This document shows positions 6,889 to 16,500 of a DNA stretch of 32,816 nucleotides, piece by piece. The stretch is taken from assembly GCF_008923365.1 (NCBI RefSeq), contig NZ_WBMR01000100.1, positions 1 to 32,816 of the forward strand, given 5' to 3'. The translations under genes and the position numbers were made by a program. This DNA is from Actinomadura montaniterrae. GTDB taxonomy: Bacteria; Actinomycetota; Actinomycetes; Streptosporangiales; Streptosporangiaceae. Position 1 is the first letter of the stretch, and each line of letters begins with the position of its first letter. Below the pieces are notes generated by a model that saw only the letters and a program-made list of their open reading frames with translations, did not search any database and was not told the DNA's origin.

Positions 6889-7910
6889 ATGACCACCACG
6901 TACGACGGCACGCCGTCCGCCGCGGACACCGCCGCGGCGGACGGGGCGCGCCCGCGCAGGCGCGACGTGCAGGGCACGAAGCGGCTCGCGGCGCTGCTGC
7001 TGTCCCCGACGCTGCTCGTGCTCGCGCTGGTCATCGGCTACCCGGTGCTCGCCGGGTTCCGCGAGTCGCTGTACGCGCGCGGCGAGGGCCTCGACGCCAA
7101 CGGGTTCGTCGTGCAGGGCGAGCGGTTCGTCGGCCTGGACAACTACACCGCGATCTTCCACGGCGACCGCGGCGACGCGTTCTGGAACGCGTTCGGCAAC
7201 ACGACGTTCTTCACCGTCACCACCGTCGTGCTGGAGACGGTGATCGGCGTCGCGATGGCGCTGATCATGCAGCAGGCGTTCCGCGGCCGGGGGTTCGTGC
7301 GGGCCAGCATCCTCGTCCCGTGGGCGATCCCCACCGCGATCTCCGGGCTGCTGTGGCGGTGGATCTTCCAGGCGGACGGCGCCGCGAACGCGGTGCTGCG
7401 CCACCAGGTCCTGTGGACCGCCGACGGCTTCCAGGCCAAGATGGCCGTCGTCATCGCCGAGGTCTGGAAGACCTCCCCGTTCATCGGGCTGCTCGTCCTC
7501 GCCGGCCTGCAGATGATCCCGCGCGACGTCTACGAGGCCGCCCGGGTGGACGGCGCCGGACCCGTCCAGCAGTTCTGGCGGATCACGCTGCCGCTGGTCA
7601 AGCCGGCGCTGCTGGTCGCGGTGCTGTTCCGGATGCTGGACGTGCTGCGGATGTTCGACCTGCCCGCCGTGCTGATCGGGGTGAACCAGAAGTCGGTGGA
7701 GACGCTGACGATGATCGCCTGGTTCGAGGCGTCCAACCTGCGGTACGGGTCCGCGGCGGCGTACGCGACGATCCTGTTCCTGTACATCGCGCTGATCGCG
7801 TACCTGTTCGTCAAGCTGCTCGGCGCCGACATCATCGGCGAGGCGCGGCAGCACACGAAGCGGCCCCGGAGGAACCGCCCGGTCAAGGGGAAGCGGAAGA
7901 AGGTGACCGC

Positions 7911-7914
<4 letters not shown>
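6889..7914 (+). CDS. ABC sugar importer permease (MalF-like)
   Basis: A 341-residue inner-membrane permease with about six transmembrane helices after a cytoplasmic N-terminus rich in Ala, Asp and Arg. The EAA loop that contacts the ATPase is EAARVDGAGPVQQFWRITLP at about 216-235. The C-terminus is strongly basic (TKRPRRNRPVKGKRKK). The gene follows the binding-protein gene within a few bases; an in-frame GTG at 6880 overlaps that gene's stop and is an alternative start, and neither has a clear ribosome-binding site. The 3' end overlaps the next permease (ATGA). It forms the membrane channel with that permease for the alpha-glucoside-type sugar. Confidence 0.88.
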
Positions 7915-8741
<827 letters not shown>

Positions 8742-8787
8742 CCCCGCCCGCCGGGAAACCGTCAGGCACCCGACCCGAAGGACGTTC

Positions 8788-10425
8788 ATGACGCAGGACA
8801 CCCTCGCCGTCCCCGCACCGGGCTCCCCCGCCGGGGACCCCGCCCGCTGGTGGCGCGACGCCGTCATCTACCAGGTGTACGTGCGCAGCTTCGCCGACTC
8901 GGGCGGGGACGGCGTCGGCGACCTGCCGGGCATCCGGTCCCGGCTGCCGTACCTGGCCTCCCTCGGCGTGGACGCGCTGTGGCTGACCCCGTTCTACGTC
9001 TCGCCGATGGCCGACTTCGGCTACGACGTCGCCGACTACCGCGACGTCGACCCGCTGTTCGGCACGCTCGCCGACGCCCGCGGCCTGATCGCGGACGCGC
9101 ACGAGCGGGGCCTGCGGATCATCGTCGACGTCGTCCCGAACCACACCTCCGACCGGCACGCCTGGTTCCGGGCGGCGCTCGCCGCCGCGCCCGGCTCGCC
9201 GGAGCGCGCCCGCTACGTCTTCCGGGACGGCCGCGGCCCGGACGGCGCCGAACCGCCGAACGACTGGGAGTCGGTGTTCGGCGGCCCCGCGTGGACGCGG
9301 GTGCCGGACGGGCAGTGGTACCTGCACCTGTTCGCCGCCGAGCAGCCCGACCTGGACTGGGAGAACCCCGAGGTCCGCGCCGAGTTCGCGGACATCCTGC
9401 GGTTCTGGCTCGACCTCGGCGTGGACGGGTTCCGGGTCGACGTCGCGCACGGCATGGCCAAGGCGCCCGGCCTGCCCGACGTCGGGCACCCGGACCAGGT
9501 CGAGATGCTCGGCACCGACGTGCTGCCGTACTTCGACCAGGACGCCGTCCACGACATCCACCGCGAGTGGCGCCGCGTCCTGGACGGCTACGGCGGGCAG
9601 CGGATCGCCGTGGCGGAGGCGTGGGCGCCGACCCCCGAGCGGCTCGCGCTCTACACCCGCCCGGACGAGCTGCACCAGGCGTTCAACTTCCACTACCTGA
9701 CCGCGCCGTGGGACGCGGCCGGCATGCGGGAGGTGATCGAGGAGTCGCTGCGCACCGCGGGGGCGGTCGGCGCGCCCGCGACCTGGGTGCTGTCGAACCA
9801 CGACGTGAAGCGGCACGTGACCCGCTACGGCGGCGGCGACACGGGCCTGCGGCGGGCCCGCGCGGCGGCCCTGCTGACGCTCGCGCTGCCCGGCTCCGCG
9901 TACGTCTACCAGGGCGAGGAGCTGGGCCTTCCCGAGGTGCTCGACCTGCCGGAGGAGTTCCAGCAGGACCCGCAGCGGCTGCGCGGCGAGGGCCAGGGCC
10001 GCGACGGCTGCCGCGTGCCGATGCCGTGGGAGGGCGAGGAGCCGCCGTTCGGTTTCGGCGCGGGCGCCTCGTCGTGGCTGCCGATCCCGACGTCGTGGCG
10101 CGACCTGACCGTCGCGGCGCAGAGCGAGGACCCGGACTCGATGCTCGCGCTGTACCGGACGGCGCTGCGCCTCCGGCACGAGCATCCCGCGCTCGGCGAC
10201 GGCCCGATCCGCTGGCTGGACGGTCCGGAGGGCACGCTGTCGTTCGTCCGCGAGGACCCGGCGACGGGGCGCGCGTGCGCCTGCGTCGTGAACATGGGCG
10301 GCCGTCCGGTCCGCGTCCCGGCCGGGGGCGCGCCGCTGCTCGCGAGCGGACCGGTCCACATCGAGGGCGACACGGCCGAGCTCCCGCCCGACACCGCGCT
10401 GTGGCAGAGCCGTGAAGAGGGATAA
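8788..10425 (+). CDS. GH13 alpha-glucosidase, cytoplasmic
   Basis: A 545-residue glycoside hydrolase family 13 enzyme without signal peptide. The conserved regions are in order: DVVPNH (114-119), GFRVDVAHGM with nucleophile D218, AVAEAWAP with acid/base E277, and LSNHDVKRH with transition-state D339. The QPDLDWENP segment (186-194) and the WWRDAVIYQVYVRSF start are typical of exo-acting alpha-glucosidases of the AglA/oligo-1,6-glucosidase group and not of alpha-amylases. A C-terminal beta domain follows. It should cleave imported alpha-glucosides to glucose. Val after the nucleophile is often linked to alpha-1,6 preference in Bacillus and yeast enzymes, but actinobacterial AglA proteins share it, so linkage preference stays open. 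GAAGGA precedes the ATG by a few bases. Confidence 0.9.
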   Translation: MTQDTLAVPAPGSPAGDPARWWRDAVIYQVYVRSFADSGGDGVGDLPGIRSRLPYLASLGVDALWLTPFYVSPMADFGYDVADYRDVDPLFGTLADARGLIADAHERGLRIIVDVVPNHTSDRHAWFRAALAAAPGSPERARYVFRDGRGPDGAEPPNDWESVFGGPAWTRVPDGQWYLHLFAAEQPDLDWENPEVRAEFADILRFWLDLGVDGFRVDVAHGMAKAPGLPDVGHPDQVEMLGTDVLPYFDQDAVHDIHREWRRVLDGYGGQRIAVAEAWAPTPERLALYTRPDELHQAFNFHYLTAPWDAAGMREVIEESLRTAGAVGAPATWVLSNHDVKRHVTRYGGGDTGLRRARAAALLTLALPGSAYVYQGEELGLPEVLDLPEEFQQDPQRLRGEGQGRDGCRVPMPWEGEEPPFGFGAGASSWLPIPTSWRDLTVAAQSEDPDSMLALYRTALRLRHEHPALGDGPIRWLDGPEGTLSFVREDPATGRACACVVNMGGRPVRVPAGGAPLLASGPVHIEGDTAELPPDTALWQSREEG

Positions 10426-10435
10426 TTTGAGACCT

Positions 10436-11494
10436 ATGACGACACGCCTGGCGGACATCGCCGCGCACGCCGGGGTGAGCGAGGCGACCGTGAGCCGGGT
10501 CCTGAACGGCAAGCCGGGCGTGTCCCCGTCCACCCGCCAGGCGGTGCTGACCGCCCTGGACGTGCTCGGCTACGAGCGGCCGGCCCGGCTGCGCCAGCAG
10601 CGGGCCGGGCTGATCGGGCTGATCATCCCGGAGCTGACCAACCCGATCTTCCCGGCGTTCGCCGAGGTCATCGAGAGCGCGCTGGCCCGGCACGGGTACA
10701 TGGCGGTGCTGTGCTCGCAGGCGCCGGGCGGGGTCGCCGAGGACGACTACATCGAGATGCTGCTGGAGCGCGGCGTCGCCGGGATCATCTTCGTCAACGG
10801 GCTGCACGCCAACGCCCGCTCGGACCGGGCCCGGTACGTCCGGCTGATCGAGCAGGCGCTGCCGGTGGTGCTGGTGAACGGGTACCGGCCCGACATCGAC
10901 GCGCCGTTCATCTCCAATGACGACGTCGCGTCGCTGGAGGCGATCGTCGGGCATCTGGCCGCAATGGGCCACCGCCGGATCGGGCTGGCGATCGGGCAGG
11001 ACGTGTACGTGCCGACGCGGCGCAAGACCGAGGGGTTCCGGCGGGCGATGGCCGCGCACACCGGGCTGCCGGCCGACGAGGTCGAATCGCTGGTCGTCAA
11101 CACGATGTACACGGTCGAGGGCGGGCAGGCGGCGGCGGCCAAGCTGCTGGACGCCGGGTGCACGGCGATCTGCGGCGGCAACGACATCATGGCGCTCGGC
11201 GCGATCCGCGCGGCCCGGGCGCGCGGCCTGCGGGTGCCCGAGGACGTGTCGGTGACCGGCATGGACGACTCGCTGCTGACCGCCTACCTCGACCCGCCGC
11301 TGACCACGATCCGGCAGGCCGTGCGGGAGATGTCGATGGCGGCGGTGAGCACGGTGCTGGACGAGATCCGGGGCGCGCGCTCGCCCCGGACGGAGCTGCT
11401 GTTCCGTCCGGAGCTGGTGGTGCGGCGGTCCACGGCGCCGGTCCCGGCGGCCCCGCCCCCGGCCCGGCGGCTGTCCACCGTACAGGAGGGCTGA
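10436..11494 (+). CDS. LacI-family regulator of the alpha-glucoside operon (MalR-like)
   Basis: A 352-residue LacI/GalR repressor. The N-terminal helix-turn-helix and hinge read RLADIAAHAGVSEATVSRVL (4-23), followed by a periplasmic-binding-protein-like sensor domain (IGLIIPELTNPIFPAFAEVI; CGGNDIMALGAIRAARARG; SVTGMDDS). The ATG at 10436 places the DNA-binding domain at the very N-terminus; an in-frame GTG at 10412 would overlap the GH13 stop. It is the last gene of the alpha-glucoside operon, ten bases after the GH13 gene. By position it most likely binds the CTTGCAG palindrome at 5414-5436. It ends with a Pro/Ala-rich tail before a strong hairpin. Confidence 0.87.
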   Translation: MTTRLADIAAHAGVSEATVSRVLNGKPGVSPSTRQAVLTALDVLGYERPARLRQQRAGLIGLIIPELTNPIFPAFAEVIESALARHGYMAVLCSQAPGGVAEDDYIEMLLERGVAGIIFVNGLHANARSDRARYVRLIEQALPVVLVNGYRPDIDAPFISNDDVASLEAIVGHLAAMGHRRIGLAIGQDVYVPTRRKTEGFRRAMAAHTGLPADEVESLVVNTMYTVEGGQAAAAKLLDAGCTAICGGNDIMALGAIRAARARGLRVPEDVSVTGMDDSLLTAYLDPPLTTIRQAVREMSMAAVSTVLDEIRGARSPRTELLFRPELVVRRSTAPVPAAPPPARRLSTVQEG

Positions 11495-11496
11495 GC

Positions 11497-11538
11497 CGGG
11501 CCCCGCTCGGGCCCCGCTCGGGCCCCGCGCGGGGCCCG
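11497..11538 (+). terminator. Tandem 11-base repeats ending in a GC palindrome, likely terminator
   Basis: CGGGCCCCGCT is repeated at 11497-11507 and 11508-11518, and a third partial copy runs into the perfect palindrome CGGGCCCCGC/GCGGGGCCCG (11519-11538). It starts three bases after the stop of the first LacI gene. The following bases have few T residues, so it is a strong hairpin without a clear U-tract, as is common in actinomycetes. It separates the alpha-glucoside and ceb operons. Confidence 0.6.
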
Positions 11539-11578
11539 GCCGGTTCTGTCCGGGTTGTAACGGTTGTGTTGCGGCGGA

Positions 11579-11584
11579 TTGACA
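11579..11584 (+). promoter_or_regulatory. Consensus -35 element upstream of cebE
   Basis: TTGACA matches the sigma70 -35 consensus exactly. The expected -10 region, 17-18 bases on (11602-11608, TC-rich), is poor, and the CebR palindrome follows at 11610. A repressor bound there would cover the transcription start. Confidence 0.45.
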
Positions 11585-11609
11585 GTGAGGCGGCTCACGG
11601 TCTTTCCTT

Positions 11610-11627
11610 CGTGGGAGCGCTCCCACG
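11610..11627. promoter_or_regulatory. cebR box: CebR operator in front of cebE
   Basis: CGTGGGAGCGCTCCCACG is a perfect 18-base palindrome containing TGGGAGCGCTCCCA, the known CebR binding sequence of Streptomyces cellobiose and cellulase genes. It lies 33 bases before the cebE ATG, at the expected transcription start. CebR is released by cellobiose or cellotriose, so the operon should be induced by cello-oligosaccharides. Confidence 0.9.
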
Positions 11628-11659
11628 CAATGGAAGACACAACCTGAGAGGGGTCCGCC

Positions 11660-12961
11660 ATGAGGGCCATCATGCGGCGCGGACTGGGTACGGCGATGGC
11701 GGTCATGCTCGCCGGCGGTCTCGCGGCCGCCTGCGGCGGGGACGACAAGAAGGACTCGGACTCGGGGCCGGTGACGCTCACCGTCGACGTGTTCGGCGAG
11801 GTCGGCTACGACCAGCTCTACAAGCAGTTCGAGCAGTCCCACCCCGGCGTCACCGTCAAGCAGCGCAAGGTCTCCGACCTGGACACGTACAAGCCGCGCA
11901 TCCAGCAGTGGATGGCCACGGGCAGCGGCGCCGGAGACGTGGTCATGCTGGAGGAGGGCATCCTCCCGCTCTACATGCAGCAGCGGGCGAAGTTCCTCAA
12001 CCTGTTCGACTACGGCGGCAAGGCCCTGCAGGACAGGTTCCTGCCCTGGAAGTGGCAGATGGGCCTCAGCCCCGACGGCAAGCAGCTGGTCGGGCTCGGC
12101 ACCGACGTGGGCCCGCTCGCCATGTGCTACCGCAAGGACCTGTTCAAGAAGGCGGGCCTGCCGACCGACCGCGAGGCCGTCGGCAAGCTCTGGCCGACGT
12201 GGGACGCGTTCCTGCAGACCGGGCAGAAGTTCCAGCAGAAGGTGTCCGGCACCAAGTGGCTCGACGGCCCGACCGGCCTCTTCCGCGCCACCGTCCTGCA
12301 GAACGCCGGCGCCGGCCCCGGCTACAGCTTCTTCGACAAGGACGACAAGTTCGTCTTCGACACCAACCCGGCGGTGAAGCAGGCGTTCGACACCGCGCTG
12401 AAGTTCGAGCAGGGCAAGCTCACCTCCGACATGTCGATCTTCACGCCGCCGTGGCAGGCCGGCCTCAAGCGCGACACGTTCGCCACCGTGCCCTGCCCGT
12501 CCTGGATGCTCGGCGGCATCGAGCAGTTCTCCGGCGCGTCCGGCAAGGGCAAGTGGGACGTGGCCACCACGCCGGGCGGCTCGGGCTACTGGGGCGGCTC
12601 GTGGCTCGCCGTCCCCAAGCAGACCAAGCACCCGAAGCAGGCCGCCGCGCTCGCCGAGTTCCTGACCTCCCCGCAGGGGCAGATCGGCGCGTACAAGGCC
12701 GCCAACACCTTCCCGTCCTCGCCGCAGGCCGAGCAGGACCCGGCCGTCGCCGGCTCCACCAGCGCCTACTTCAGCGACGCCCCCGCCGGCAAGATCTTCG
12801 GTGACCTGGTCGCCGCGGTGAAGCCGGTCCACCTCGGCCCGAAGAACGAGGACGTCCGGGCGGCCGTGGAGAACGTGCTGATCTCGGTCGGGCAGGGCAA
12901 GGTCAAGCCGGACGAGGCCTGGTCCAAGGCCGTCGACGCGGCCAAGAAGGCCGCCAGGTAG
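11660..12961 (+). CDS. cebE: Cello-oligosaccharide-binding lipoprotein CebE
   Basis: A 433-residue binding lipoprotein: short basic N-terminus, hydrophobic core, lipobox ending at C25 (LAAACGG), then a Lys/Asp linker. The mature protein has the family-1 binding fold with an aromatic-rich C-terminal lobe (GYWGGSWLAVPKQ; PSWMLGGIEQF), fitting stacking against glucose rings. GAGAGGGG precedes the ATG. The identity as CebE rests on context: a CebR palindrome in front, two permeases, a GH1 beta-glucosidase and a CebR-like repressor behind, the same set as cebEFG-bglC-cebR in Streptomyces. It captures cellobiose and cellotriose outside the membrane. A strong hairpin follows the stop codon. Confidence 0.88.
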   Translation: MRAIMRRGLGTAMAVMLAGGLAAACGGDDKKDSDSGPVTLTVDVFGEVGYDQLYKQFEQSHPGVTVKQRKVSDLDTYKPRIQQWMATGSGAGDVVMLEEGILPLYMQQRAKFLNLFDYGGKALQDRFLPWKWQMGLSPDGKQLVGLGTDVGPLAMCYRKDLFKKAGLPTDREAVGKLWPTWDAFLQTGQKFQQKVSGTKWLDGPTGLFRATVLQNAGAGPGYSFFDKDDKFVFDTNPAVKQAFDTALKFEQGKLTSDMSIFTPPWQAGLKRDTFATVPCPSWMLGGIEQFSGASGKGKWDVATTPGGSGYWGGSWLAVPKQTKHPKQAAALAEFLTSPQGQIGAYKAANTFPSSPQAEQDPAVAGSTSAYFSDAPAGKIFGDLVAAVKPVHLGPKNEDVRAAVENVLISVGQGKVKPDEAWSKAVDAAKKAAR

Positions 12962-12974
12962 CCGCCTCCCGCCG

Positions 12975-13019
12975 CGGCGGCGGCGCCGTGCCCCACCTCC
13001 CCGTACGGCGCCGCCGCCG
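12975..13019 (+). other. Long hairpin between cebE and cebF, likely expression-balancing stem-loop
   Basis: CGGCGGCGGCGCCGT (12975-12989) and ACGGCGCCGCCGCCG (13005-13019) are perfect 15-base complements around a 15-base loop. It starts 14 bases after the cebE stop and ends 47 bases before the cebF ATG. There is no T-tract. Such intercistronic stems usually stop part of the transcripts or protect the upstream mRNA, giving more binding protein than permease. Confidence 0.6.
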
Positions 13020-13066
13020 TTCCCTTCCCCGCTCAAGTCCCGTCCTCGGAAAGGAGGCGCAAGGCC

Positions 13067-14053
13067 ATGGCCACCGAACTGCGCCCCAGCCGGAACGGCC
13101 CTCAGCATCCCCCGGCGCAGGCCCCTCCGGCGGCCCGCCGCTCCCTGCGGTCCCGGCTGACCCGGCTCGACGTGAAGGGCGCGCCCTACGCCTTCATCTC
13201 GCCGTTCTACATCGTCTTCGCGATCTTCGGCGCGTTCCCGCTGGTCTACACGCTGTGGGTGTCGCTGCACGACTGGGAGCTCGCCTCGGGCACCCGCAAG
13301 TGGGTCGGCTTCGACAACTACACGTACCTGTGGGGCGACCCCGACTTCTGGCACGCGACGGTCAACACGCTCGCCATCTTCGTGCTGTCGACGATCCCGC
13401 AGCTGCTGATCGCGCTGTTCATCGCCAACGCCCTCAACCGGCGGATGCGGCTGCCGACCCTGTTCCGCATCGGCATGGTCGCGCCGCTGGTCACCTCGAC
13501 CGCCGCCGTCGCGATCGTGTTCACCCAGATGTTCGACCACGACTGGGGCATGATCAACTGGGCGCTCGGGCTGGTCGGCATCGACCCGATCGGCTGGTCC
13601 ACCAGCCGCGGCTGGTCCTGGGTGGCGATCGCCACCATGGTCGACTGGCGCTGGACGGGATACAACGCGCTCATCTACCTCGCCGCCATGCAGGCGATCC
13701 CGAAGGACCTCTACGAGGCCGCCTCGATCGACGGGGCGTCCCGGATCCGGCAGTTCTGGCAGATCACCGTGCCGATGCTGCGTCCCACGATCATCTTCAC
13801 CACGATCATCGCGACCATCGGCGGGCTGCAGCTGTTCACCGAGCCGGTCCTGTTCAGCGTGGGGACGCCCAACAAGATGGACGGCGGCCCGCTGCACCAG
13901 TTCCAGACGCTGACGATGTACATGTACGACAACGCCTTCGGCCATGACCGGTACGGCTACGGCGCCACGATCGCGTGGGCCCTGTTCGTGATGATCATCC
14001 TCTTCTCGCTGATCAACTTCCTGTTCGTGCGGCGCACGGGAGGCACCAAGTGA
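13067..14053 (+). CDS. cebF: Cello-oligosaccharide ABC permease CebF
   Basis: A 328-residue permease with a 40-residue Pro/Arg-rich cytoplasmic N-terminus and about six membrane helices. The EAA loop is EAASIDGASRIRQFWQITVP at about 217-236. AAAGGAGG precedes the ATG by a short spacer. The stop overlaps the GTG of cebG (GTGA), so the two channel subunits are coupled. With CebG it should form the pore for cellobiose and cellotriose delivered by CebE. The ATPase is not encoded nearby; in Streptomyces the shared MsiK protein does this. Confidence 0.88.
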   Translation: MATELRPSRNGPQHPPAQAPPAARRSLRSRLTRLDVKGAPYAFISPFYIVFAIFGAFPLVYTLWVSLHDWELASGTRKWVGFDNYTYLWGDPDFWHATVNTLAIFVLSTIPQLLIALFIANALNRRMRLPTLFRIGMVAPLVTSTAAVAIVFTQMFDHDWGMINWALGLVGIDPIGWSTSRGWSWVAIATMVDWRWTGYNALIYLAAMQAIPKDLYEAASIDGASRIRQFWQITVPMLRPTIIFTTIIATIGGLQLFTEPVLFSVGTPNKMDGGPLHQFQTLTMYMYDNAFGHDRYGYGATIAWALFVMIILFSLINFLFVRRTGGTK

Positions 14054-14943
14054 CCACGCTCCTGGCCGGCCCCGGCGACGCCCGGCACGCCCGCGAACGC
14101 CGGTCCGGCCGGCTCCACGGCCTGTGGAACGCCAGCCCGCTGACCTACCTCACGCTGATCGTCGCGCTCGCCCTGTCGGTCTTCCCGATCTACTGGATGA
14201 TCGCGGTGGCGACCCGCACCAACGACGTGGTCTCCGACGTCCCGCCGCCGCTGCTGCCCGGCGGGCACGGCGGCACCAACGTGCACCGGCTGTTCGACAA
14301 CCCCGACGCCTACTTCGCCAAGGGCCTGCTGAACTCCGCGATCGTCTCGGCGTGCGTGACCGTCTCCACCGTGTTCTTCGCCTCGCTGGCCGGCTTCGCG
14401 TTCGCCAAGCTGCGCTTCCGCGGCAAGAACGCGCTGCTGGTGACGATCGTCGGGACGATGATGATCCCGGTGCAGATGGGCATCATCCCGCTCTACATGA
14501 TCATGGTGAAGCTGGGCTGGCAGAACCATCTGCAGGCGGTGATCGTCCCGTTCCTCGTCACCGGGTTCGGCGTGTTCATGATGCGGCAGTACGCCGACCA
14601 GGCCGTCCCGGACGAGCTGATCGAGGCGGCCCGCGTGGACGGCTGCACGACGTTCGGCATCTACTGGCGGGTCGTGCTGCCCGCGCTGCGCCCCGCCGCG
14701 GGCGTCCTCGGCCTCTTCACGTTCATGCAGTCCTGGAACGACTTCATGTGGCCGCTGGCGACGCTCAGCCCCGAGAACCCCACGGTGCAGCTCTCGATCA
14801 ACAACCTGGCGAACGCCCACTTCTCCGACTACACGCTCATGTTCGCCGGCACCACCGTGGCGGTCCTGCCGCTGCTCGTGGTGTTCGTCCTGTTCGGCCG
14901 CCAGATCATCGGCGGAATCATGGAAGGTGCAGTGAAGGCGTGA
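14050..14943 (+). CDS. cebG: Cello-oligosaccharide ABC permease CebG
   Basis: A 297-residue permease with about six membrane helices. The EAA loop is EAARVDGCTTFGIYWRVVLP at about 192-211, and a MalG-type ending (IIGGIMEGAVKA). The GTG at 14050 is chosen because GGGAGG lies just before it and it overlaps the cebF stop. An ATG farther upstream would extend far into cebF without membrane-protein character. Its own stop overlaps the GTG of the beta-glucosidase gene, so three consecutive genes are translationally linked. Confidence 0.87.
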   Translation: MTTLLAGPGDARHARERRSGRLHGLWNASPLTYLTLIVALALSVFPIYWMIAVATRTNDVVSDVPPPLLPGGHGGTNVHRLFDNPDAYFAKGLLNSAIVSACVTVSTVFFASLAGFAFAKLRFRGKNALLVTIVGTMMIPVQMGIIPLYMIMVKLGWQNHLQAVIVPFLVTGFGVFMMRQYADQAVPDELIEAARVDGCTTFGIYWRVVLPALRPAAGVLGLFTFMQSWNDFMWPLATLSPENPTVQLSINNLANAHFSDYTLMFAGTTVAVLPLLVVFVLFGRQIIGGIMEGAVKA

Positions 14944-16382
14944 CCTCTCTGGAATCCAGCGCCGTTCAGGACGACGCCGGCGCCCGCGACGCCGGCCCGC
15001 GGTTCCCCACCGGGTTCCGCTGGGGCGCCGCCACGGCCGCCTACCAGATCGAGGGGGCCGCGGACGAGGACGGCCGCGGGCCGTCGGTCTGGGACACCTT
15101 CGCGCGCACACCGGGCAAGGTCCTCGGCGGCGATACAGGGGACGTCGCCGTGGACCACTACCACCGGTATCCCGAGGACGTCGCGCTGATGCGCGACCTC
15201 GGGCTGTCCTCCTACCGTTTCTCCATCTCCTGGCCCCGGGTGCAGCCGTCCGGGGCCGGGGCCGCCAACGAGCGGGGGCTCGACTTCTACCGGCGCCTCG
15301 TCGACGCGCTGCTGGAGGCGGGGGTCGAGCCCTGGCCGACGCTCTACCACTGGGACCTGCCGCAGCCGCTGGAGGACGCGGGCGGCTGGCCCGAGCGGGA
15401 GACCGCGTACCGGTTCGCCGACTACGCGGGGCTCGTCCACGAGGCCATCGGCGACCGGGTGAAGCACTGGACGACGGTGAACGAGCCGTGGTGCGCGGCG
15501 TTCCTCGGGTACGCGTCGGGGGACCACGCGCCGGGCCGCCTCGACCCGTCCGGGTCCCTGCTGGCCGCGCACCACCTGATGCTGGCGCACGGCCTGACGG
15601 TGCAGTCGCTGCGGGCCCGCCGGCCGGACAACCTGTTCGGCGCGGCCGTCAACCTGTACGCGGTCTCCCCGGCGACCGACGACCCCGCCGACGTGGACGC
15701 GGCGCGCCGCATCGACGGCCTGCAGAACCGGCTGTTCCTCGACCCGCTGCTGCTCGGCCGCTACCCCGAGGACGTCCTCGCCGACACGGCCCGGCACGGG
15801 TTCGAGCCCGACGCCGCGGACCTCGCGGTGATCAACCAGCCGATCGACCAGCTCGGCATCAACTACTACACGCGGCACACTGTCGCGGGGACGCCCGGGG
15901 AGGCGGCGCAGACGGCGTCGGGGCCGTTCGCCGTGCACTCGCCGTGGGTGGGCAGCGAGCACGTCCGGTTCGTCGCGGCGGGGCGGCCGACGACCGGGAT
16001 GGGCTGGGAGATCGACGAGGGCGGGCTGCACGAGGTGCTGACCCGGGTGCACCGCGAGTACCCGGCCGTCCCGCTGTACATCACCGAGAACGGCGCGGGC
16101 TACGACGAGACGCCGGACGGCGATGGCACGGTCCACGACGCGGGGCGCATCGCCTACATCGACGCGCACCTGCGCGCGTGCCATGCCGCCATCGCCGACG
16201 GCGTACCGCTTGCGGGCTATTTCACATGGTCGCTGCTGGATAATTTCGAATGGGCTTGGGGCTACTCCAAGCGCTTCGGGCTGGTTCACGTGGACTATGC
16301 GACGCAGCGCCGGACGCCCAAGGACAGCGCGCGCTGGTACTCGGACGTGATCCGGCGGGGCGGCCTGCCCGGGGGCGGCTGA
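14940..16382 (+). CDS. bglC: GH1 beta-glucosidase (BglC-like), cytoplasmic
   Basis: A 480-residue glycoside hydrolase family 1 enzyme with no signal peptide. The acid/base is E182 in TTVNEPWC, the nucleophile E383 in YITENGAGYDE. FPTGFRWGAATAAYQIEGA and YHWDLPQPLEDAGGWPER are family hallmarks, and LLDNFEWAWGYSKRFGLVHV closes the sugar site. It hydrolyses imported cellobiose and cellotriose to glucose, removing the CebR inducer as it does so. The GTG at 14940 overlaps the cebG stop. A GC hairpin follows before cebR. It is clearly homologous to the second GH1 enzyme at 25323-26696 but lies in a different regulon. Confidence 0.92.
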   Translation: MTSLESSAVQDDAGARDAGPRFPTGFRWGAATAAYQIEGAADEDGRGPSVWDTFARTPGKVLGGDTGDVAVDHYHRYPEDVALMRDLGLSSYRFSISWPRVQPSGAGAANERGLDFYRRLVDALLEAGVEPWPTLYHWDLPQPLEDAGGWPERETAYRFADYAGLVHEAIGDRVKHWTTVNEPWCAAFLGYASGDHAPGRLDPSGSLLAAHHLMLAHGLTVQSLRARRPDNLFGAAVNLYAVSPATDDPADVDAARRIDGLQNRLFLDPLLLGRYPEDVLADTARHGFEPDAADLAVINQPIDQLGINYYTRHTVAGTPGEAAQTASGPFAVHSPWVGSEHVRFVAAGRPTTGMGWEIDEGGLHEVLTRVHREYPAVPLYITENGAGYDETPDGDGTVHDAGRIAYIDAHLRACHAAIADGVPLAGYFTWSLLDNFEWAWGYSKRFGLVHVDYATQRRTPKDSARWYSDVIRRGGLPGGG

Positions 16383-16401
16383 CGCGTCGCGGAGATCGAC
16401 A

Positions 16402-16427
16402 CCGGCCGGGCGGTCCCGCCCGGCCGG
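16402..16427 (+). terminator. GC-rich hairpin after bglC
   Basis: CCGGCCGGGCGG (16402-16413) and CCGCCCGGCCGG (16416-16427) are perfect 12-base complements with a 2-base centre. The stem lies 20 bases after the bglC stop and 73 bases before cebR. No U-tract follows. It probably reduces read-through, so cebR may have its own weaker expression. Confidence 0.5.
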
Positions 16428-16500
16428 CCGGGCCGGCGCGCCACTGGCCGGCGGCCCGGCGGGGCGGCGACGACGCCGCAGGAACGACGGAGGGGGCCTG

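Noticed and set aside
9683..13945. A 1420-codon minus-strand open frame opposite the alpha-glucoside and ceb genes
   Set aside because: It runs antisense to five clear genes, is full of low-complexity Arg/Gly/His sequence and matches no family.
16267..16280. CCAAGCGCTTCGGG in bglC resembling the third LacI operator
   Set aside because: Only the core matches and the outer arms are not complementary; it is in conserved GH1 coding sequence near the C-terminus.
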